DNA of 64,000 nucleotides, from NCBI GenBank assembly GCA_012719855.1, contig JAAXZN010000011.1, forward strand, positions 59,063 through 123,062, given 5' to 3'. This document shows, piece by piece, positions 44,232-54,974 of the stretch (the stretch's first letter is position 1; each line of letters begins with the position of its first letter). The position numbers and the translations under genes were made by a program. Under the pieces are notes generated by a model. That model was not told the origin of the DNA, made no database searches, and saw only the letters and a list, made by a program, of their open reading frames with translations. This DNA comes from Serratia liquefaciens. GTDB lineage: Bacteria > Pseudomonadota > Gammaproteobacteria > Enterobacterales > Enterobacteriaceae.

Positions 44232-46868
44232 CTAGCCGGTGTTGCGCATCCCGGCGGCAACGCCGGCAATGGTGACCATCAGCGCCTGCTCAACGTGGGC
44301 GTCCGGATGCTCCTGCTGGCGCGAACGGTGCAGCAGCTCAGCCTGCAGTACGTTCAACGGGTCGGTGTACACGTTACGCAGCGCAATGGATTCGGCGATC
44401 CACGGCAGGTCTTCCATCAGGTGCGCGTCATTGGCGATGGTCAACACCACCTTGATGTCGCTTTCCAATTGGTCGCGCAGCTGCTGGCCCAGTGGCCACA
44501 GTGATTTGTCCACCAAACGTTGATCGTAATATTCTGCCAGCCACAGGTCGGCCTTGGCGAACACCATTTCCAGCATCGCAATACGGGTGGAGAAGAACGG
44601 CCAGTCGCGGCACATGGCTTCCAGCTGATCCTGCTTACCGGCCTTCACCGCTTCCTGCAGACCGGCACCGGCACCCAGCCAGGCGGGCAACATCAGGCGG
44701 TTTTGCGTCCAGGCGAAGATCCAGGGTATGGCACGCAGGCTCTCTACGCCGCCGTTTGGCTTGCGCTTGGCAGGGCGGGAACCCAGCGGCAGTTTGCCCA
44801 GTTCCAGTTCCGGCGTTGCGGCGCGGAAATAAGGCACGAAATCCGGGTTTTCGCGCACGTAGCCACGGTACATTTTGCATGAGGTGTCTGACAGATCATC
44901 CATCAGCGTACGCCACTCTTTTTTCGGCTCTGGCGGCGGCAGCAGGTTGGCTTCCAGGACGGCACCGGCATACAGCGCCAGGCTGCTGATGGTGACTTCC
45001 GGCAGGCCGAATTTGAAGCGGATCATCTCGCCCTGCTCGGTCACGCGCAGACCGCCTTTCAGGCTGCCCGGCGGTTGCGACAGCAGCGCAGCATGCGCCG
45101 GCGCGCCGCCGCGGCCAATCGAACCGCCACGGCCGTGGAACAGGGTCAGCGCTACGCCGGCCTTTTCACAGGTTTTGATCAGTGCGTCTTGAGCGCGGTA
45201 TTGTGCCCAGGAGGCGGCCATCACCCCGGCGTCTTTCGCCGAGTCGGAATAGCCGATCATCACCATCTGTTTGCCCTGGATAAAGCCGCGGTACCAGTCA
45301 ATATTCAGCAACTGGGTCATCACGTCGTCGGCGTTATTCAGGTCGTCGAGGGTTTCGAACAGCGGCGCGACCGGCAGCGGGAACGGGCAACCGGCTTCTT
45401 TCAGCAGCAGATGGACCGCCAGCACGTCGGAAGGGGTGCGCGCCATGGAGATCACGTAGGCGGCAATCGAGCCTTCCGGCGCCTCGGCGATCACCCTGCA
45501 GGTTTCCAGCACTTCCTGGGTGTCGGCGCTTGGTTCCCACTTCAACGGCACCAGCGGGCGTTTGGAATTCAGTTCGCGGATCAGGAACGCCTGCTTGTCG
45601 GCTTCTGACCAGCTTTCGTAGTCGCCGAGGCCCAGATAGCGGGTCAATTCAGCGATGGCTTCGGTGTGGCGCGTGCTTTCCTGACGAACGTCGATACGCA
45701 CCAGCGGCACGCCAAAGCAGCGCACGCGGCGCAGGGTATCGAGCAATTGACCGTTGGCGATGATGCTCATGCCGCAGGCCTGCAATGACTGGTAGCAAGC
45801 AAACAGCGGTTCCCACAGCTGTTCGTTATTCACCAGCAGGTCGTGCGGCTTCAGCACGCGCTCGCCTTTCAGGCGGCCTTCCAGATAAGCCTGTGAGCTC
45901 ATCAGCTGGCTGCGCAGCTGCTTCATGATTTCGCGGTACGGCTCCTGCACTTCGTCGCCACCGGCCCGTGCACGCAGTTCCGGAGTACATTCGGTCATCG
46001 ACAGCTCGGACACCAGCACCTGAATATCGCGGGTGAACAGATCGCAGGCTTTCCAGCGGCTCAGCAGCAGCACGTGGCGAGTGATTTCGGCCGTGACGTT
46101 CGGGTTGCCGTCACGGTCACCGCCCATCCAGGACGTGAAACGCACCGGCACCGCTTCCGCCGGCAGGCTGTAATCGATTGAGTTTTCCAGCTGTTCGTTG
46201 AATTCGCGCAGGAAGGCCGGCACCCCTTCCCACAGGCTGTTTTCCACCACCGCAAAGCCCCACTTGGCTTCGTCAACCGGGGACGGGCGGTGTTTACGGA
46301 TCTCGTCGGTATGCCACGATTGAGCCACCAACTGGCGCAGGCGACGCATGATCTTGTTGCGCTCGTAGTCGGCCAAATCGTTATGGTCGAGCTGGCTGAG
46401 GCAGGTGTTCACCTCTACCAGTTTGTGGATCAGGGTGCGGCGGGTGATTTCCGTCGGGTGTGCAGTCAGCACCAGCTCGATAGAAAGTTGAGACACCGCA
46501 TTTTGCAGCTCTTTGGTGCTGAGCTTTTTGTCTTTCAGCCGGGTGAACAGTTGGGCCAGCGCTTCCGGGTTGCTGGCGGCTTCACCATTGGGTGAAATGC
46601 TGTGGTACTGCTCGGCGGTATTGGTCAGATTAAGAAACTGACTGAAGGCGCGCGCGACCGGCAGCAACTCGTCGTTGGACAGGTTTTGCAAGGTGGAAAG
46701 CAGCTCCTGACGGTGCGCTTCATTGCCTGCACGTGAAGATTTGGAAAGCTTACGGATAGTTTCAACGCGATCGAGAATATGCTCGCCCAGCGCTTCTTTG
46801 ATGGTATCGCCGAGCAATTTGCCGAGCATACTGACATTACTTCGCATTGCCGAATATTGTTCGTTCAT
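44232..46868 (-). CDS. ppc: phosphoenolpyruvate carboxylase
   Basis: 878 residues from the ATG at 46868 ([20 protein letters not shown]); a longer in-frame reading starting 17 codons upstream is not family-like. It carboxylates PEP to oxaloacetate, the anaplerotic step. The catalytic His is in [14 protein letters not shown] near residue 138, the glycine loop is [14 protein letters not shown] near residue 580, and the C-terminus ends GMRNTG, the universal PEPC terminus. Allosterically activated by acetyl-CoA and inhibited by aspartate in this family. Confidence 0.98.
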   Translation of the reverse strand: MNEQYSAMRSNVSMLGKLLGDTIKEALGEHILDRVETIRKLSKSSRAGNEAHRQELLSTLQNLSNDELLPVARAFSQFLNLTNTAEQYHSISPNGEAASNPEALAQLFTRLKDKKLSTKELQNAVSQLSIELVLTAHPTEITRRTLIHKLVEVNTCLSQLDHNDLADYERNKIMRRLRQLVAQSWHTDEIRKHRPSPVDEAKWGFAVVENSLWEGVPAFLREFNEQLENSIDYSLPAEAVPVRFTSWMGGDRDGNPNVTAEITRHVLLLSRWKACDLFTRDIQVLVSELSMTECTPELRARAGGDEVQEPYREIMKQLRSQLMSSQAYLEGRLKGERVLKPHDLLVNNEQLWEPLFACYQSLQACGMSIIANGQLLDTLRRVRCFGVPLVRIDVRQESTRHTEAIAELTRYLGLGDYESWSEADKQAFLIRELNSKRPLVPLKWEPSADTQEVLETCRVIAEAPEGSIAAYVISMARTPSDVLAVHLLLKEAGCPFPLPVAPLFETLDDLNNADDVMTQLLNIDWYRGFIQGKQMVMIGYSDSAKDAGVMAASWAQYRAQDALIKTCEKAGVALTLFHGRGGSIGRGGAPAHAALLSQPPGSLKGGLRVTEQGEMIRFKFGLPEVTISSLALYAGAVLEANLLPPPEPKKEWRTLMDDLSDTSCKMYRGYVRENPDFVPYFRAATPELELGKLPLGSRPAKRKPNGGVESLRAIPWIFAWTQNRLMLPAWLGAGAGLQEAVKAGKQDQLEAMCRDWPFFSTRIAMLEMVFAKADLWLAEYYDQRLVDKSLWPLGQQLRDQLESDIKVVLTIANDAHLMEDLPWIAESIALRNVYTDPLNVLQAELLHRSRQQEHPDAHVEQALMVTIAGVAAGMRNTG

Positions 46869-47127
46869 ATAACCCCTGACCCAATTCTGTATGATTTTTA
46901 TCTTGTAAGTAAATTTCACGTGTCAGGCGAAGAGCGCCTGTTTCATCTCGCCACGTTCCTGTCCAATGGTCAATTGACACTATTTTTAGCAAAAAAACAT
47001 CAAAATCGGCGCATTTTCTGAAATTTAATTACGGCACGCCGGTTATCAGTCTGGCTTATTTCATTGGTTTAATACGTATTTTGAGGTAGGGAAAATGATA
47101 AATCATAATCCCTACTTTGTATCAGGT

Positions 47128-48279
47128 TTATTGACGGCAGAAATGATTGACCAACTGGCCCAACAGTTTGCGCGTGGGTTCGATAAAGCCGGTATCGATG
47201 TATTCATCCGGCTGATGCGCCTGGTCGATAGAGCCGGGGCCCAGCACCAGGGTCGGACAGACCTGCTGGACGAACGGCGCCTCGGTGCAGTAGTTGACCA
47301 CCTGCGTGCGGGTGCCCAGCAGCTTCTCAATCACCGCCACCATCTGGTGATCGGTCGGACACTCGTAGCCCGGTACCGAGGCATGCAGTTCCTCGATACT
47401 CAGGCGGCCCGGCCAGCGCTGGCTGATGGGTTCCAGCGTTTGGTGCATCAGTTCGTTGATGTTGTCGAGCGTCATGCCCGGCAGCGGACGGATATCCAGA
47501 TGCAGTTCACAGCAGGCGCAGATGCGGTTAGCGGCATCGCCGCCGCTGATATGGCCGAAGTTCATGGTGGGATAGGGCACGGCGAACGCCGGGTTGTTGT
47601 AGCGCTCCTGCAGCGTTTTACGCAGCTCCATCAAACGGCCGATGGTGTCATGCATCAGATCGATGGCGTTTACACCGCGCGCCGGGTCGCTCGAATGGCC
47701 GGATTGGCCGACGATGCGAATGGCGTTGGCCATATGGCCTTTGTGCGCACGCACCGGCTGCAACGAGGTCGGCTCGCCGATAATTGCGAAGTCAGGGCGG
47801 ATGCTGGTCGAGGCGGCGAAGTAACGTGCACCGGCCATCGTCGTCTCTTCATCTGCGGTGGCCAGAATGTACAACGGCTTGGTTAATTGGCTGGCATCGA
47901 TGTCACGCACCGCATCCAGAATAAAGGCAAAAAAGCCCTTCATGTCGGCGGTGCCCAGTCCGTAAAGCTTATTGTCGTGCTCGGTCAGGGTAAAAGGATC
48001 GCGCGTCCAGCGGCCTTCATCATAAGGCACGGTATCGGTGTGGCCCGCCAGCAGCAAGCCGCCGCTGCCTTCGCCAATGCTTGCCAGCAGGTTGAATTTG
48101 TTGCGGCTGTCCGGCACCGGCTGCACGTCGACGCGGAAGCCCAAATCGGCAAACCAGCCGGCCAGCAAGTTGATTAACGCTTCATTACTCTGATCGAGGG
48201 CACCATCGGTGGCGCTGATCGACGGAGTGGCGATCAACGCCCGGTACAGCTCAATAAATGGAGGTAATTTCATCTTCAC
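47128..48279 (-). CDS. argE: acetylornithine deacetylase
   Basis: 383 residues, M20 metallopeptidase family. It removes the acetyl group from N-acetylornithine. Metal and catalytic motifs: [13 protein letters not shown] near residue 78, [15 protein letters not shown] near residue 110, and [12 protein letters not shown] near residue 142. Divergent from argCBGH with a shared 210-base control region. Confidence 0.98.
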   Translation of the reverse strand: MKMKLPPFIELYRALIATPSISATDGALDQSNEALINLLAGWFADLGFRVDVQPVPDSRNKFNLLASIGEGSGGLLLAGHTDTVPYDEGRWTRDPFTLTEHDNKLYGLGTADMKGFFAFILDAVRDIDASQLTKPLYILATADEETTMAGARYFAASTSIRPDFAIIGEPTSLQPVRAHKGHMANAIRIVGQSGHSSDPARGVNAIDLMHDTIGRLMELRKTLQERYNNPAFAVPYPTMNFGHISGGDAANRICACCELHLDIRPLPGMTLDNINELMHQTLEPISQRWPGRLSIEELHASVPGYECPTDHQMVAVIEKLLGTRTQVVNYCTEAPFVQQVCPTLVLGPGSIDQAHQPDEYIDTGFIEPTRKLLGQLVNHFCRQ

Positions 48280-48300
48280 TGTTGACAGCCTTTGGTTAGG

Positions 48301-48343
48301 TTGGTATCAATATTCATGCAGTTATTGTGAATAAAAATACAGT
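48301..48343. promoter_or_regulatory. candidate ARG boxes between argE and argC
   Basis: Box-like sequence 1 (48301-48318) has a good right half ATTCA but a weak left half. Box 2 (48326-48343) reads TGTGAATAAAAATACAGT, matching the ArgR consensus TGAAT-N4-ATTCA with one mismatch. The spacing between the two is larger than the usual 3 bases, so only box 2 is convincing. Confidence 0.45.
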
Positions 48344-48489
48344 AAGCTGGAGCGTAAGGGAACCCGATTCCCGGATGATTATAAAAACATCAACGCTCGA
48401 CCTCGTGGGTGAACGGCGAAACAACGCTGGTGAGCCTGGAAACCTGAGTCGAATACGACCAAACGCAAGTCAAGAAGGTGAAGGGCCCC

Positions 48490-49494
48490 ATGTTGAATAC
48501 GCTGATTGTCGGTGCCAGCGGTTATGCCGGAGCGGAGCTCACGGCGTACCTTAATCGTCACCCACACATGAACATAACCGCTTTAGCGGTTTCAGCGCAA
48601 AGTGCAGATGCAGGAAAATTGCTTTCCGATTTGCACCCTCAGTTAAAAGGCATTGTCGATCTGCCGTTGCAACCCTTGGTTGACGTTGCCGCCGCTGCCG
48701 CGGGCATCGATGTGGTGTTCCTGGCCACGGCGCATGAAGTCAGCCACGATATCGCGCCGGCTTTCCTGGCCGCTGGTTGCGTGGTGTTCGATCTTTCCGG
48801 CGCATTCCGCGTAAAAGACGCCGCTTTCTACAGCCAGTACTACGGTTTTGAACATCAGCATGCCGACCTGCTGGAGCAGGCGGTGTATGGCCTGGCGGAG
48901 TGGCAGAGCGACAAAATCAAGCAGGCGCAACTGATCGCCGTGCCGGGCTGTTACCCGACGGCAGCGCAGCTGGCACTGAAACCGCTGATCGACCAAGGTT
49001 TGTTGAACCTCGACCAGTGGCCGGTCATCAACGCCACCAGCGGCGTTAGCGGCGCGGGTCGCAAGGCCAGCGTCACCACCAGTTTCTGTGAAGTGAGCCT
49101 GCAGCCGTACGGGATTTTCAACCACCGTCATCATCCGGAAATCGTCGCGCATCTGGGGGTGCCGGTCATTTTTACGCCACATTTGGGTAACTTCCCGCGT
49201 GGTATTCTCGAAACCATCACCTGTCGCCTTAAAGCCGGCGTGACCGCGCAGGACGTGGCCGCCGTTTATCACGCCGCCTATGACGACAAACCGCTGGTGC
49301 GGCTGTACGACAAAGGCGTGCCGGCGCTGAAGTCAGTGGTTGGGTTGCCGTTTTGCGACATCGGCTTTGCCGTGCAGGGCGAACACCTGATTGCCGTGGC
49401 GGTGGAAGACAACCTGTTGAAAGGCGCAGCCGCTCAGGCGGTGCAATGCCTGAATATCCGTTTTGGGTTCCCGGAAACCCAGTCATTACTTTAA
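48490..49494 (+). CDS. argC: N-acetyl-gamma-glutamyl-phosphate reductase
   Basis: 334 residues from the ATG at 48490 ([20 protein letters not shown]), preceded by an AAGGTGAAGGG ribosome binding region. NADP motif GASGYAG at residues 8-14, catalytic Cys in [17 protein letters not shown] near residue 154. Third step of arginine synthesis; first of argCBGH. Confidence 0.98.
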   Translation: MLNTLIVGASGYAGAELTAYLNRHPHMNITALAVSAQSADAGKLLSDLHPQLKGIVDLPLQPLVDVAAAAAGIDVVFLATAHEVSHDIAPAFLAAGCVVFDLSGAFRVKDAAFYSQYYGFEHQHADLLEQAVYGLAEWQSDKIKQAQLIAVPGCYPTAAQLALKPLIDQGLLNLDQWPVINATSGVSGAGRKASVTTSFCEVSLQPYGIFNHRHHPEIVAHLGVPVIFTPHLGNFPRGILETITCRLKAGVTAQDVAAVYHAAYDDKPLVRLYDKGVPALKSVVGLPFCDIGFAVQGEHLIAVAVEDNLLKGAAAQAVQCLNIRFGFPETQSLL

Positions 49495-49523
49495 TAAATC
49501 ACCAGCGTGGGATGTAAACAGCG

Positions 49524-50297
49524 ATGAACCCGTTAATTATCAAGTTAGGTGGCGTGTTATTAGACAGTGAAGAAGCGCTGGAGCGTTTGTTTACCGCGCT
49601 GGACAGCTACCGCCAGCAGCATCAGCGCCCACTGGTTATCGTTCACGGTGGCGGTTGTGTGGTGGACGAACTGATGAAGCAGCTTTCCCTGCCGGTGGTG
49701 AAGAAAAATGGGCTGCGGGTCACCCCGGCCGATCAGATCGACATTATCACCGGTGCCCTGGCCGGGACTGCCAACAAAACCTTGCTGGCATGGGCAATCA
49801 AACACCAGATTAATGCCGTAGGCCTGAGCCTGGCGGACGGCGGCAGCGTCACCGTCACTCCGCTCGATCCGGCGCTTGGCCACGTAGGCAACGCGCAGCC
49901 GGGGTCGCCGGCGTTGCTCAATACCCTGCTGGGTGCCGGCTATCTGCCGGTGATCAGCTCTATCGGTATTACCGCCGATGGGAAGTTAATGAATGTAAAC
50001 GCCGATCAGGCGGCGACCGCCTTGGCCGCCACGCTGGGTGCGGATTTGATCCTGCTGTCGGATGTCAGTGGCATACTTGACGGAAAAGGGCAGCGCATCG
50101 CAGAAATGACGGCGCAAAAAGCGGAACAACTGATTGCCCAGGGCATCATCACTGATGGTATGGTGGTGAAGGTGAATGCGGCGCTCGATGCAGCCCGTAC
50201 CCTCGGTCGCCCGGTAGATATCGCCAGTTGGCGCCATGCCGATCAGCTTCCTGCACTGTTTAACGGCGTGTCGATTGGCACCCGGATCCTCGCTTAA
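49524..50297 (+). CDS. argB: acetylglutamate kinase
   Basis: 257 residues, amino acid kinase family. N-terminal [15 protein letters not shown] binds phosphate, [15 protein letters not shown] and [20 protein letters not shown] bind substrates. Length matches the arginine-insensitive enterobacterial enzyme. It lies 29 bases after argC and 25 before argG. Confidence 0.98.
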   Translation: MNPLIIKLGGVLLDSEEALERLFTALDSYRQQHQRPLVIVHGGGCVVDELMKQLSLPVVKKNGLRVTPADQIDIITGALAGTANKTLLAWAIKHQINAVGLSLADGGSVTVTPLDPALGHVGNAQPGSPALLNTLLGAGYLPVISSIGITADGKLMNVNADQAATALAATLGADLILLSDVSGILDGKGQRIAEMTAQKAEQLIAQGIITDGMVVKVNAALDAARTLGRPVDIASWRHADQLPALFNGVSIGTRILA

Positions 50298-50322
50298 ATT
50301 TAGAATTAAAAAGGAAAAGACC

Positions 50323-51543
50323 ATGCAAAACCAAGGCATCAAAAAAATCGTTCTGGCGTACTCTGGCGGCCTGGATACTTCGGCCATCATTCCCTGGCTG
50401 AAAGAAAACTACGGCGGCTGCGAAGTGGTGGCGTTCGTGGCAGATATCGGCCAGGAGCGCAGCGATCTGGAAGGCGTGGAGCAAAAAGCCCTGCAATCCG
50501 GTGCCTCTGAGTGTCACGTGGTTGATCTGCGTGAAGAATTCATCCGTGATTATGTTTACCCCGTGCTGCAAACCGGCGCCCTGTATGAAGGCAGCTACCT
50601 GCTGGGGACCTCAATGGCCCGGCCGATCATCGCCAAGGCGCAGGTTGAGCTGGCGTTGAAGGTCGGTGCAGACGCGTTGTGCCACGGCGCAACCGGTAAA
50701 GGTAACGATCAGGTGCGTTTCGAAACCACCTATACCGCACTGGCGCCGCACCTGAAAGTGGTAGCCCCTTGGCGCGAGTGGAACCTGCGTTCCCGTGAAG
50801 CGCTGCTGGACTACCTGAAAGAGCGCAACATCCCGACCACGGCGTCGCTGGAAAAAATCTACAGCCGTGATGAAAACGCCTGGCATATCTCTACCGAAGG
50901 CGGCGTGCTGGAAAGCCCGTGGAATGCACCGAATAAAGACTGCTGGGTCTGGACCGTCGATCCGCAGGAAGCTCCAGATCAGCCAGAGCAGGTGACTGTC
51001 ACCGTCGAGAAAGGCCGGGTAGTGGCGGTAAACGGCGAAGCGTTGAGCCCGTACAAATGCCTGGAAACCCTGAACGTGCTGGGCGCCAAACATGGCGTAG
51101 GCCGTATCGATATCGTGGAAAACCGTTTGGTGGGCATCAAATCCCGCGGTTGCTACGAAACCCCGGGCGGTACCATTATGGTGGCGGCACTGCGTGGCGT
51201 TGAGCAGTTGGTTCTGGATCGCGACAGCTTCAAATGGCGTGAGCAGTTGGGCCTGGAAATGGCTTACGTCGTGTACGATGGCCGTTGGTTCGCACCGCTG
51301 CGTCGTTCACTGCAAGCCTCTGCTGAGGCACTGGCCGAAGAAGTGAACGGCGAAGTGGTGCTGCAGCTGTACAAAGGCCAGGTAACGGCAATTCAGAAGA
51401 AATCTGCCAACAGCCTGTACTCTGAAGAGTTCGCCACCTTTGGCGAAGACGAAGTTTACGATCACAGCCATGCCGGTGGCTTTATCCGCCTGTTCTCGCT
51501 CTCTTCACGCATTCGTGCGCTGAACGAGAAAAAGAACAAGTAA
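50323..51543 (+). CDS. argG: argininosuccinate synthase
   Basis: 406 residues from the ATG at 50323 ([20 protein letters not shown]) with AAGGAAAAG as ribosome binding site. N-type PP-loop [15 protein letters not shown] at residues 11-25; [13 protein letters not shown] is the aspartate/citrulline region. This is the about 400-residue type found in the Yersinia/Serratia arg cluster, not the 447-residue E. coli ArgG encoded elsewhere. Confidence 0.97.
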   Translation: MQNQGIKKIVLAYSGGLDTSAIIPWLKENYGGCEVVAFVADIGQERSDLEGVEQKALQSGASECHVVDLREEFIRDYVYPVLQTGALYEGSYLLGTSMARPIIAKAQVELALKVGADALCHGATGKGNDQVRFETTYTALAPHLKVVAPWREWNLRSREALLDYLKERNIPTTASLEKIYSRDENAWHISTEGGVLESPWNAPNKDCWVWTVDPQEAPDQPEQVTVTVEKGRVVAVNGEALSPYKCLETLNVLGAKHGVGRIDIVENRLVGIKSRGCYETPGGTIMVAALRGVEQLVLDRDSFKWREQLGLEMAYVVYDGRWFAPLRRSLQASAEALAEEVNGEVVLQLYKGQVTAIQKKSANSLYSEEFATFGEDEVYDHSHAGGFIRLFSLSSRIRALNEKKNK

Positions 51544-51570
51544 CTTTATTGATTATTCGGCGTGACTTGG

Positions 51571-51596
51571 TAAGGGCGCAGCGTGCTGCGCCCTTA
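51571..51596 (+). terminator. hairpin between argG and argH
   Basis: TAAGGGCGCAGC and GCTGCGCCCTTA: a 12-bp perfect stem around a 2-base centre. Only TTCG follows the stem, so it may be an RNA-stability or partial-termination element inside the operon rather than a full terminator. Confidence 0.65.
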
Positions 51597-51621
51597 TTCG
51601 CATAAAATTCAGGAGTAAGGT

Positions 51622-52995
51622 ATGGCACTTTGGGGCGGACGGTTCAGTCAGGCGGCAGATCAGCGGTTTAAGCAGTTAAATGATTCTCTGCGCTTCGATT
51701 ATCGCCTGGCAGAACAGGACATCGTAGGGTCAGTGGCCTGGTCGAAAGCGCTGGTGACCGTCAACGTATTGACGGCGACCGAGCAGCAACAGCTGGAACA
51801 GGCGCTGAGCGTGCTGTTGGAAGAGGTGCAGGCCGATCCGCAGGCGATTGTCAGCAGCGATGCGGAAGATATTCACAGCTGGGTGGAGCAAAAGCTGATC
51901 GACAAGGTCGGCGATCTGGGTAAAAAACTGCACACCGGCCGTAGCCGTAACGATCAGGTCGCGACCGATCTGAAATTGTGGTGCAAACAACAAATTGGTG
52001 AGCTGCATCAGGCCATCGTACAACTGCAACAGGCGCTGGTGGAAACCGCCGAAGCCAACCAGGATGCGGTGATGCCGGGCTATACCCACTTGCAGCGTGC
52101 GCAGCCGGTGACCTTTGCCCACTGGTGTCTGGCCTATGTCGAAATGCTGGCGCGTGATGAAAGCCGTCTGCAGGATACGCTGAAACGTCTGGACGTCAGC
52201 CCGCTGGGCAGCGGCGCACTGGCCGGTACCGCGTACCCGATCGACCGTGAGCAACTGGCCGGTTGGCTGGGCTTTGCTTCGGCAACCCGTAACAGCCTGG
52301 ACAGCGTTTCCGATCGTGACCACGTGCTGGAACTGTTGTCTAACGCCTCCATCAGCATGGTGCACCTGTCGCGCTTTGCCGAAGACCTGATCTTCTTCAA
52401 CAGCGGCGAAGCGGCCTTTGTCGATTTGTCCGACCGCGTGACTTCCGGCTCCTCGCTGATGCCGCAGAAGAAAAACCCGGATGCGCTGGAGCTGATCCGC
52501 GGTAAATGCGGCCGTGTGCAGGGCGCACTGACGGGCATGATGATGACGCTGAAAGGCCTGCCGCTGGCGTACAACAAAGATATGCAGGAAGACAAGGAAG
52601 GGCTGTTCGATGCGTTGGACACCTGGATGGACTGTCTGCAGATGGCGGCGCTGGTGCTGGATGGTATTCAGGTGAAACGTCCGCGTTGTAAGGAAGCGGC
52701 GGAGCAGGGCTACGCCAACTCGACCGAACTGGCGGATTATCTGGTCGCCAAAGGCGTGCCATTCCGTGAGGCGCACCATATCGTCGGTGAAGCAGTCGTC
52801 GAGGCGATCCGCCAGGGGAAAGCGCTGGAAGCCTTGCCGTTGACTGATTTGCAGAAATTCAGCGCGGTGATTGGCGACGACGTATACCCGATTCTGGCAC
52901 TTCAATCATGCCTGGATAAACGTTCCGCGAAGGGAGGCGTTTCTCCTCAGCAGGTCGCTAGCGCGATCGCCGCGGCGAAACAGCGTTTGGCTTAA
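51622..52995 (+). CDS. argH: argininosuccinate lyase
   Basis: 457 residues, fumarase/aspartase superfamily. The signature [20 protein letters not shown] is present, as are [14 protein letters not shown] and [16 protein letters not shown]. It splits argininosuccinate to arginine and fumarate. Last gene of argCBGH. Confidence 0.99.
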   Translation: MALWGGRFSQAADQRFKQLNDSLRFDYRLAEQDIVGSVAWSKALVTVNVLTATEQQQLEQALSVLLEEVQADPQAIVSSDAEDIHSWVEQKLIDKVGDLGKKLHTGRSRNDQVATDLKLWCKQQIGELHQAIVQLQQALVETAEANQDAVMPGYTHLQRAQPVTFAHWCLAYVEMLARDESRLQDTLKRLDVSPLGSGALAGTAYPIDREQLAGWLGFASATRNSLDSVSDRDHVLELLSNASISMVHLSRFAEDLIFFNSGEAAFVDLSDRVTSGSSLMPQKKNPDALELIRGKCGRVQGALTGMMMTLKGLPLAYNKDMQEDKEGLFDALDTWMDCLQMAALVLDGIQVKRPRCKEAAEQGYANSTELADYLVAKGVPFREAHHIVGEAVVEAIRQGKALEALPLTDLQKFSAVIGDDVYPILALQSCLDKRSAKGGVSPQQVASAIAAAKQRLA

Positions 52996-53020
52996 CTCAA
53001 AGTAAATAACAAGGATGTTT

Positions 53021-53170
53021 ATGCATTATTTACAGTTAGTGCCTGTTTTTACTGATTTCTACATACGCAAGGCAGAGGCAAACAAAGTCTCTGCCGGATA
53101 TGGAGAAATCAATGTACAAAAACAGAAAGCGTGGATTACGTCGTCATCACTATTATCGTCTAAAAAGTAA
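53021..53170 (+). CDS. possible 49-residue small ORF overlapping the 53112 gene
   Basis: ATG at 53021 preceded by AAGGA with 5-base spacing, a good ribosome binding site. It encodes MHYLQLVPVFTDFYIRKAEA followed by a polar tail ending LSSKK. It overlaps the 53112 gene by 59 bases in another frame. A GGCAGAG/CTCTGCC hairpin (53071-53095) lies inside it. It could be a regulatory leader or a chance ORF; I do not recognise the product. Confidence 0.3.
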   Translation: MHYLQLVPVFTDFYIRKAEANKVSAGYGEINVQKQKAWITSSSLLSSKK

Positions 53171-53387
53171 TCGTAAAGATTACTACGGCGGAATAATTTA
53201 TCCGGAGTCATTTACGGCGCAGGGAATTGCCCGTAGAGCAGGTAAGTTAGTTACTACAGCGCCTGATTGCAGTTGCTGGATGTGCGGGAATCCTCGTCGA
53301 TATTTCTTCAGTGTTACTTTGCAGGAATTAAAGGCGAATGATAGTGAAGGCGATGGATGGAAAGAGTTAAACGCTGAGTCCGTTTGA
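53112..53387 (+). CDS. small basic protein with CSCxMCGNPR motif, function unknown
   Basis: 91 residues from the ATG at 53112, which has GGAG six bases upstream; an ATG at 53100 would add four residues but lacks such a site. The N-terminus is very basic and Tyr/His-rich (YKNRKRGLRRHHYYRLKSNR). Near residues 53-62 is the cysteine motif CSCWMCGNPRR, shared with scattered small bacterial proteins of unknown function; three cysteines could bind metal or nucleic acid. The gene is clearly more AT-rich than argH upstream, suggesting acquisition. Ends at its own terminator. Confidence 0.7.
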   Translation: MYKNRKRGLRRHHYYRLKSNRKDYYGGIIYPESFTAQGIARRAGKLVTTAPDCSCWMCGNPRRYFFSVTLQELKANDSEGDGWKELNAESV

Positions 53388-53400
53388 TTCTGACATGTAT

Positions 53401-53435
53401 AAAGGGCGAAGTTCATATGCAGAACTGCGCCCTTT
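53401..53435. terminator. terminator after the CSCxMCGNPR gene
   Basis: AAAGGGC/GCCCTTT stem with an inner GTTC/GAAC pairing, followed by GTTTTT; also placed to end the convergent flavoprotein transcript. Confidence 0.82.
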
Positions 53436-53448
53436 GTTTTTGGAAGTG

Positions 53449-54897
53449 CTACTCGCCCGGACAGCGTTGGCAGCGCTCCGCCTCGGCCTCGCCCAGTTTG
53501 AGTTTTGACTGCAGATCGCGCAATGCGGTACGCAGGCCTTCCTCGATCACCGGGTGATAGAACGGCATGTCCAGCATCTGGTTGACGGTCATTTTCTGCT
53601 GGTGCGCCCATGCCAATAGGTGAGCGATATGCTCGACGTCCGGCCCCATCATTTCTGCACCAAGGAAACGCCCGGTGCCTTGCTCGCCGTAGACGTGCAG
53701 AATGCCTTTATTACGCAGCATAACCCGTGAACGGCCCTGATTTTCGAATGACACCTCACCGATTTCGAAACAGCCACAGGCGCTGAATTTTTCATTCAGC
53801 TCACGGAAGGTGGAACCGACCATGGCGATCTGCGGATCGGAAAACACCACCGAAATCGCGCTGCGCCGCAGGCCTGGAGTGACTTCCGGGAAGCTCCCGG
53901 CGTTGGTTCCGGCAATGCGTGCCTGATCGCTGGCTTCGTGCAACAGCGGCAGCTGGTTGCTGGCGTCACCGGCGATAAAGATATGCGGTACGCTGGTTTG
54001 CATCGTCAGACGATCGGCTTGAGGCACGCCTCTGGCATCGAGCGTCAGGCGGGTATTCTCAAGGCCCAGATTATCGACGTTCGGCCGACGACCGGTAGCA
54101 GCCAGGACGTAATCCACCATGATCTCCTGCGGTAAGCCGTTCAGACCCTGATAGCGGATAAAGACCTTGTCGCCTTCGCGCTGCATCATGTCCACTTTCA
54201 CATCGGCATCAAGATAGAACTCTTCGCCCAACGCTTTGGCGGCATAATTGCGTACCGTACTGTCGGTTAGCGGCCCGACGGCACCACCAACGCCAAATAC
54301 TTTGGTTTCGACGCCGAGGCGATGCAGCGCCTGCCCGAGCTCCAGGCCAATTACGCCGGGCCCGAATACGGCCACCGAATCTGGCAAATCAGTCCAGTTG
54401 AACACGTCATCATTGACGATCAATCGGTCGCCCAGCGCATTCCACGCTGCCGGCCAGCTTGGGCGGGAACCGGTGGCGATAACGATGCGTTGCGCCACAA
54501 TGCGGGTGTGATCGTCCACCTGCAAAGTATTGTCGTCGATGAAGCGGGCGTAACCCTGAATTTTGTCGGTGGCCGGGATCTCGTCGACGCCTTCCAGTAC
54601 GAAGCCGACGAAACGGTCGCGCTCGCGTTTAACGCGGTCCATGACTTCACGGCCGTTAATGGTGGTTTTACCGGCGGGATACACGCCAAAACCCGGTGCC
54701 CGCTCGATTTGATGCACCGCCTCGGCGGCGGCAATCAGCAATTTTGATGGCATGCAGCCAACGCGGGCACAGGTGGTGCCATAAGCTCCGCCCTCGATCA
54801 TCACCACGCTCGGGGTGGCAAGCTTGGCGGCGCGATAGGCGCCCAGACCGGCGGTGCCGCCGCCGATGACCGCGACGTCAACATTCAACTGTTTCAT
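53449..54897 (-). CDS. dihydrolipoyl dehydrogenase-like flavin disulfide reductase with CxxC tail
   Basis: 482 residues, class I pyridine nucleotide-disulfide oxidoreductase. FAD motif VIGGGTAGLGAYRAA at residues 10-24, redox-active disulfide C43/C48 in TTCARVGCMPSK, NAD-binding GPGVIGLELGQAL, second FAD motif FIAGDASNQLPLLHEA, and the C-terminal FYHPVIEEGLRTAL with the His-Glu pair. Unlike typical LpdA it ends in AERCQRCPGE with C476 and C479. It follows the peroxiredoxin-glutaredoxin gene by 77 bases. Substrate not determinable; reduction of a thiol partner in peroxide defence is plausible. Confidence 0.85.
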   Translation of the reverse strand: MKQLNVDVAVIGGGTAGLGAYRAAKLATPSVVMIEGGAYGTTCARVGCMPSKLLIAAAEAVHQIERAPGFGVYPAGKTTINGREVMDRVKRERDRFVGFVLEGVDEIPATDKIQGYARFIDDNTLQVDDHTRIVAQRIVIATGSRPSWPAAWNALGDRLIVNDDVFNWTDLPDSVAVFGPGVIGLELGQALHRLGVETKVFGVGGAVGPLTDSTVRNYAAKALGEEFYLDADVKVDMMQREGDKVFIRYQGLNGLPQEIMVDYVLAATGRRPNVDNLGLENTRLTLDARGVPQADRLTMQTSVPHIFIAGDASNQLPLLHEASDQARIAGTNAGSFPEVTPGLRRSAISVVFSDPQIAMVGSTFRELNEKFSACGCFEIGEVSFENQGRSRVMLRNKGILHVYGEQGTGRFLGAEMMGPDVEHIAHLLAWAHQQKMTVNQMLDMPFYHPVIEEGLRTALRDLQSKLKLGEAEAERCQRCPGE

Positions 54898-54922
54898 ATC
54901 CGCTCCTGAAAGCTAAAAAAAG

Positions 54923-54940
54923 GGCGGGCCGAAGCCCGCC
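54923..54940 (-). terminator. terminator between the peroxiredoxin fusion and the flavoprotein
   Basis: GGCGGGC-CGAA-GCCCGCC hairpin; on the minus strand it is followed by seven T. It would reduce, or remove, co-transcription of the flavoprotein gene. Confidence 0.88.
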
Positions 54941-54974
54941 AAAAGTTCACGTTGGCTTTGTTATTACTTATAAA

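Noticed and set aside
51730..52905. 391-codon open frame antisense to argH
   Set aside because: Antisense shadow; translation is His/Gln/Arg-rich without any recognisable motif.
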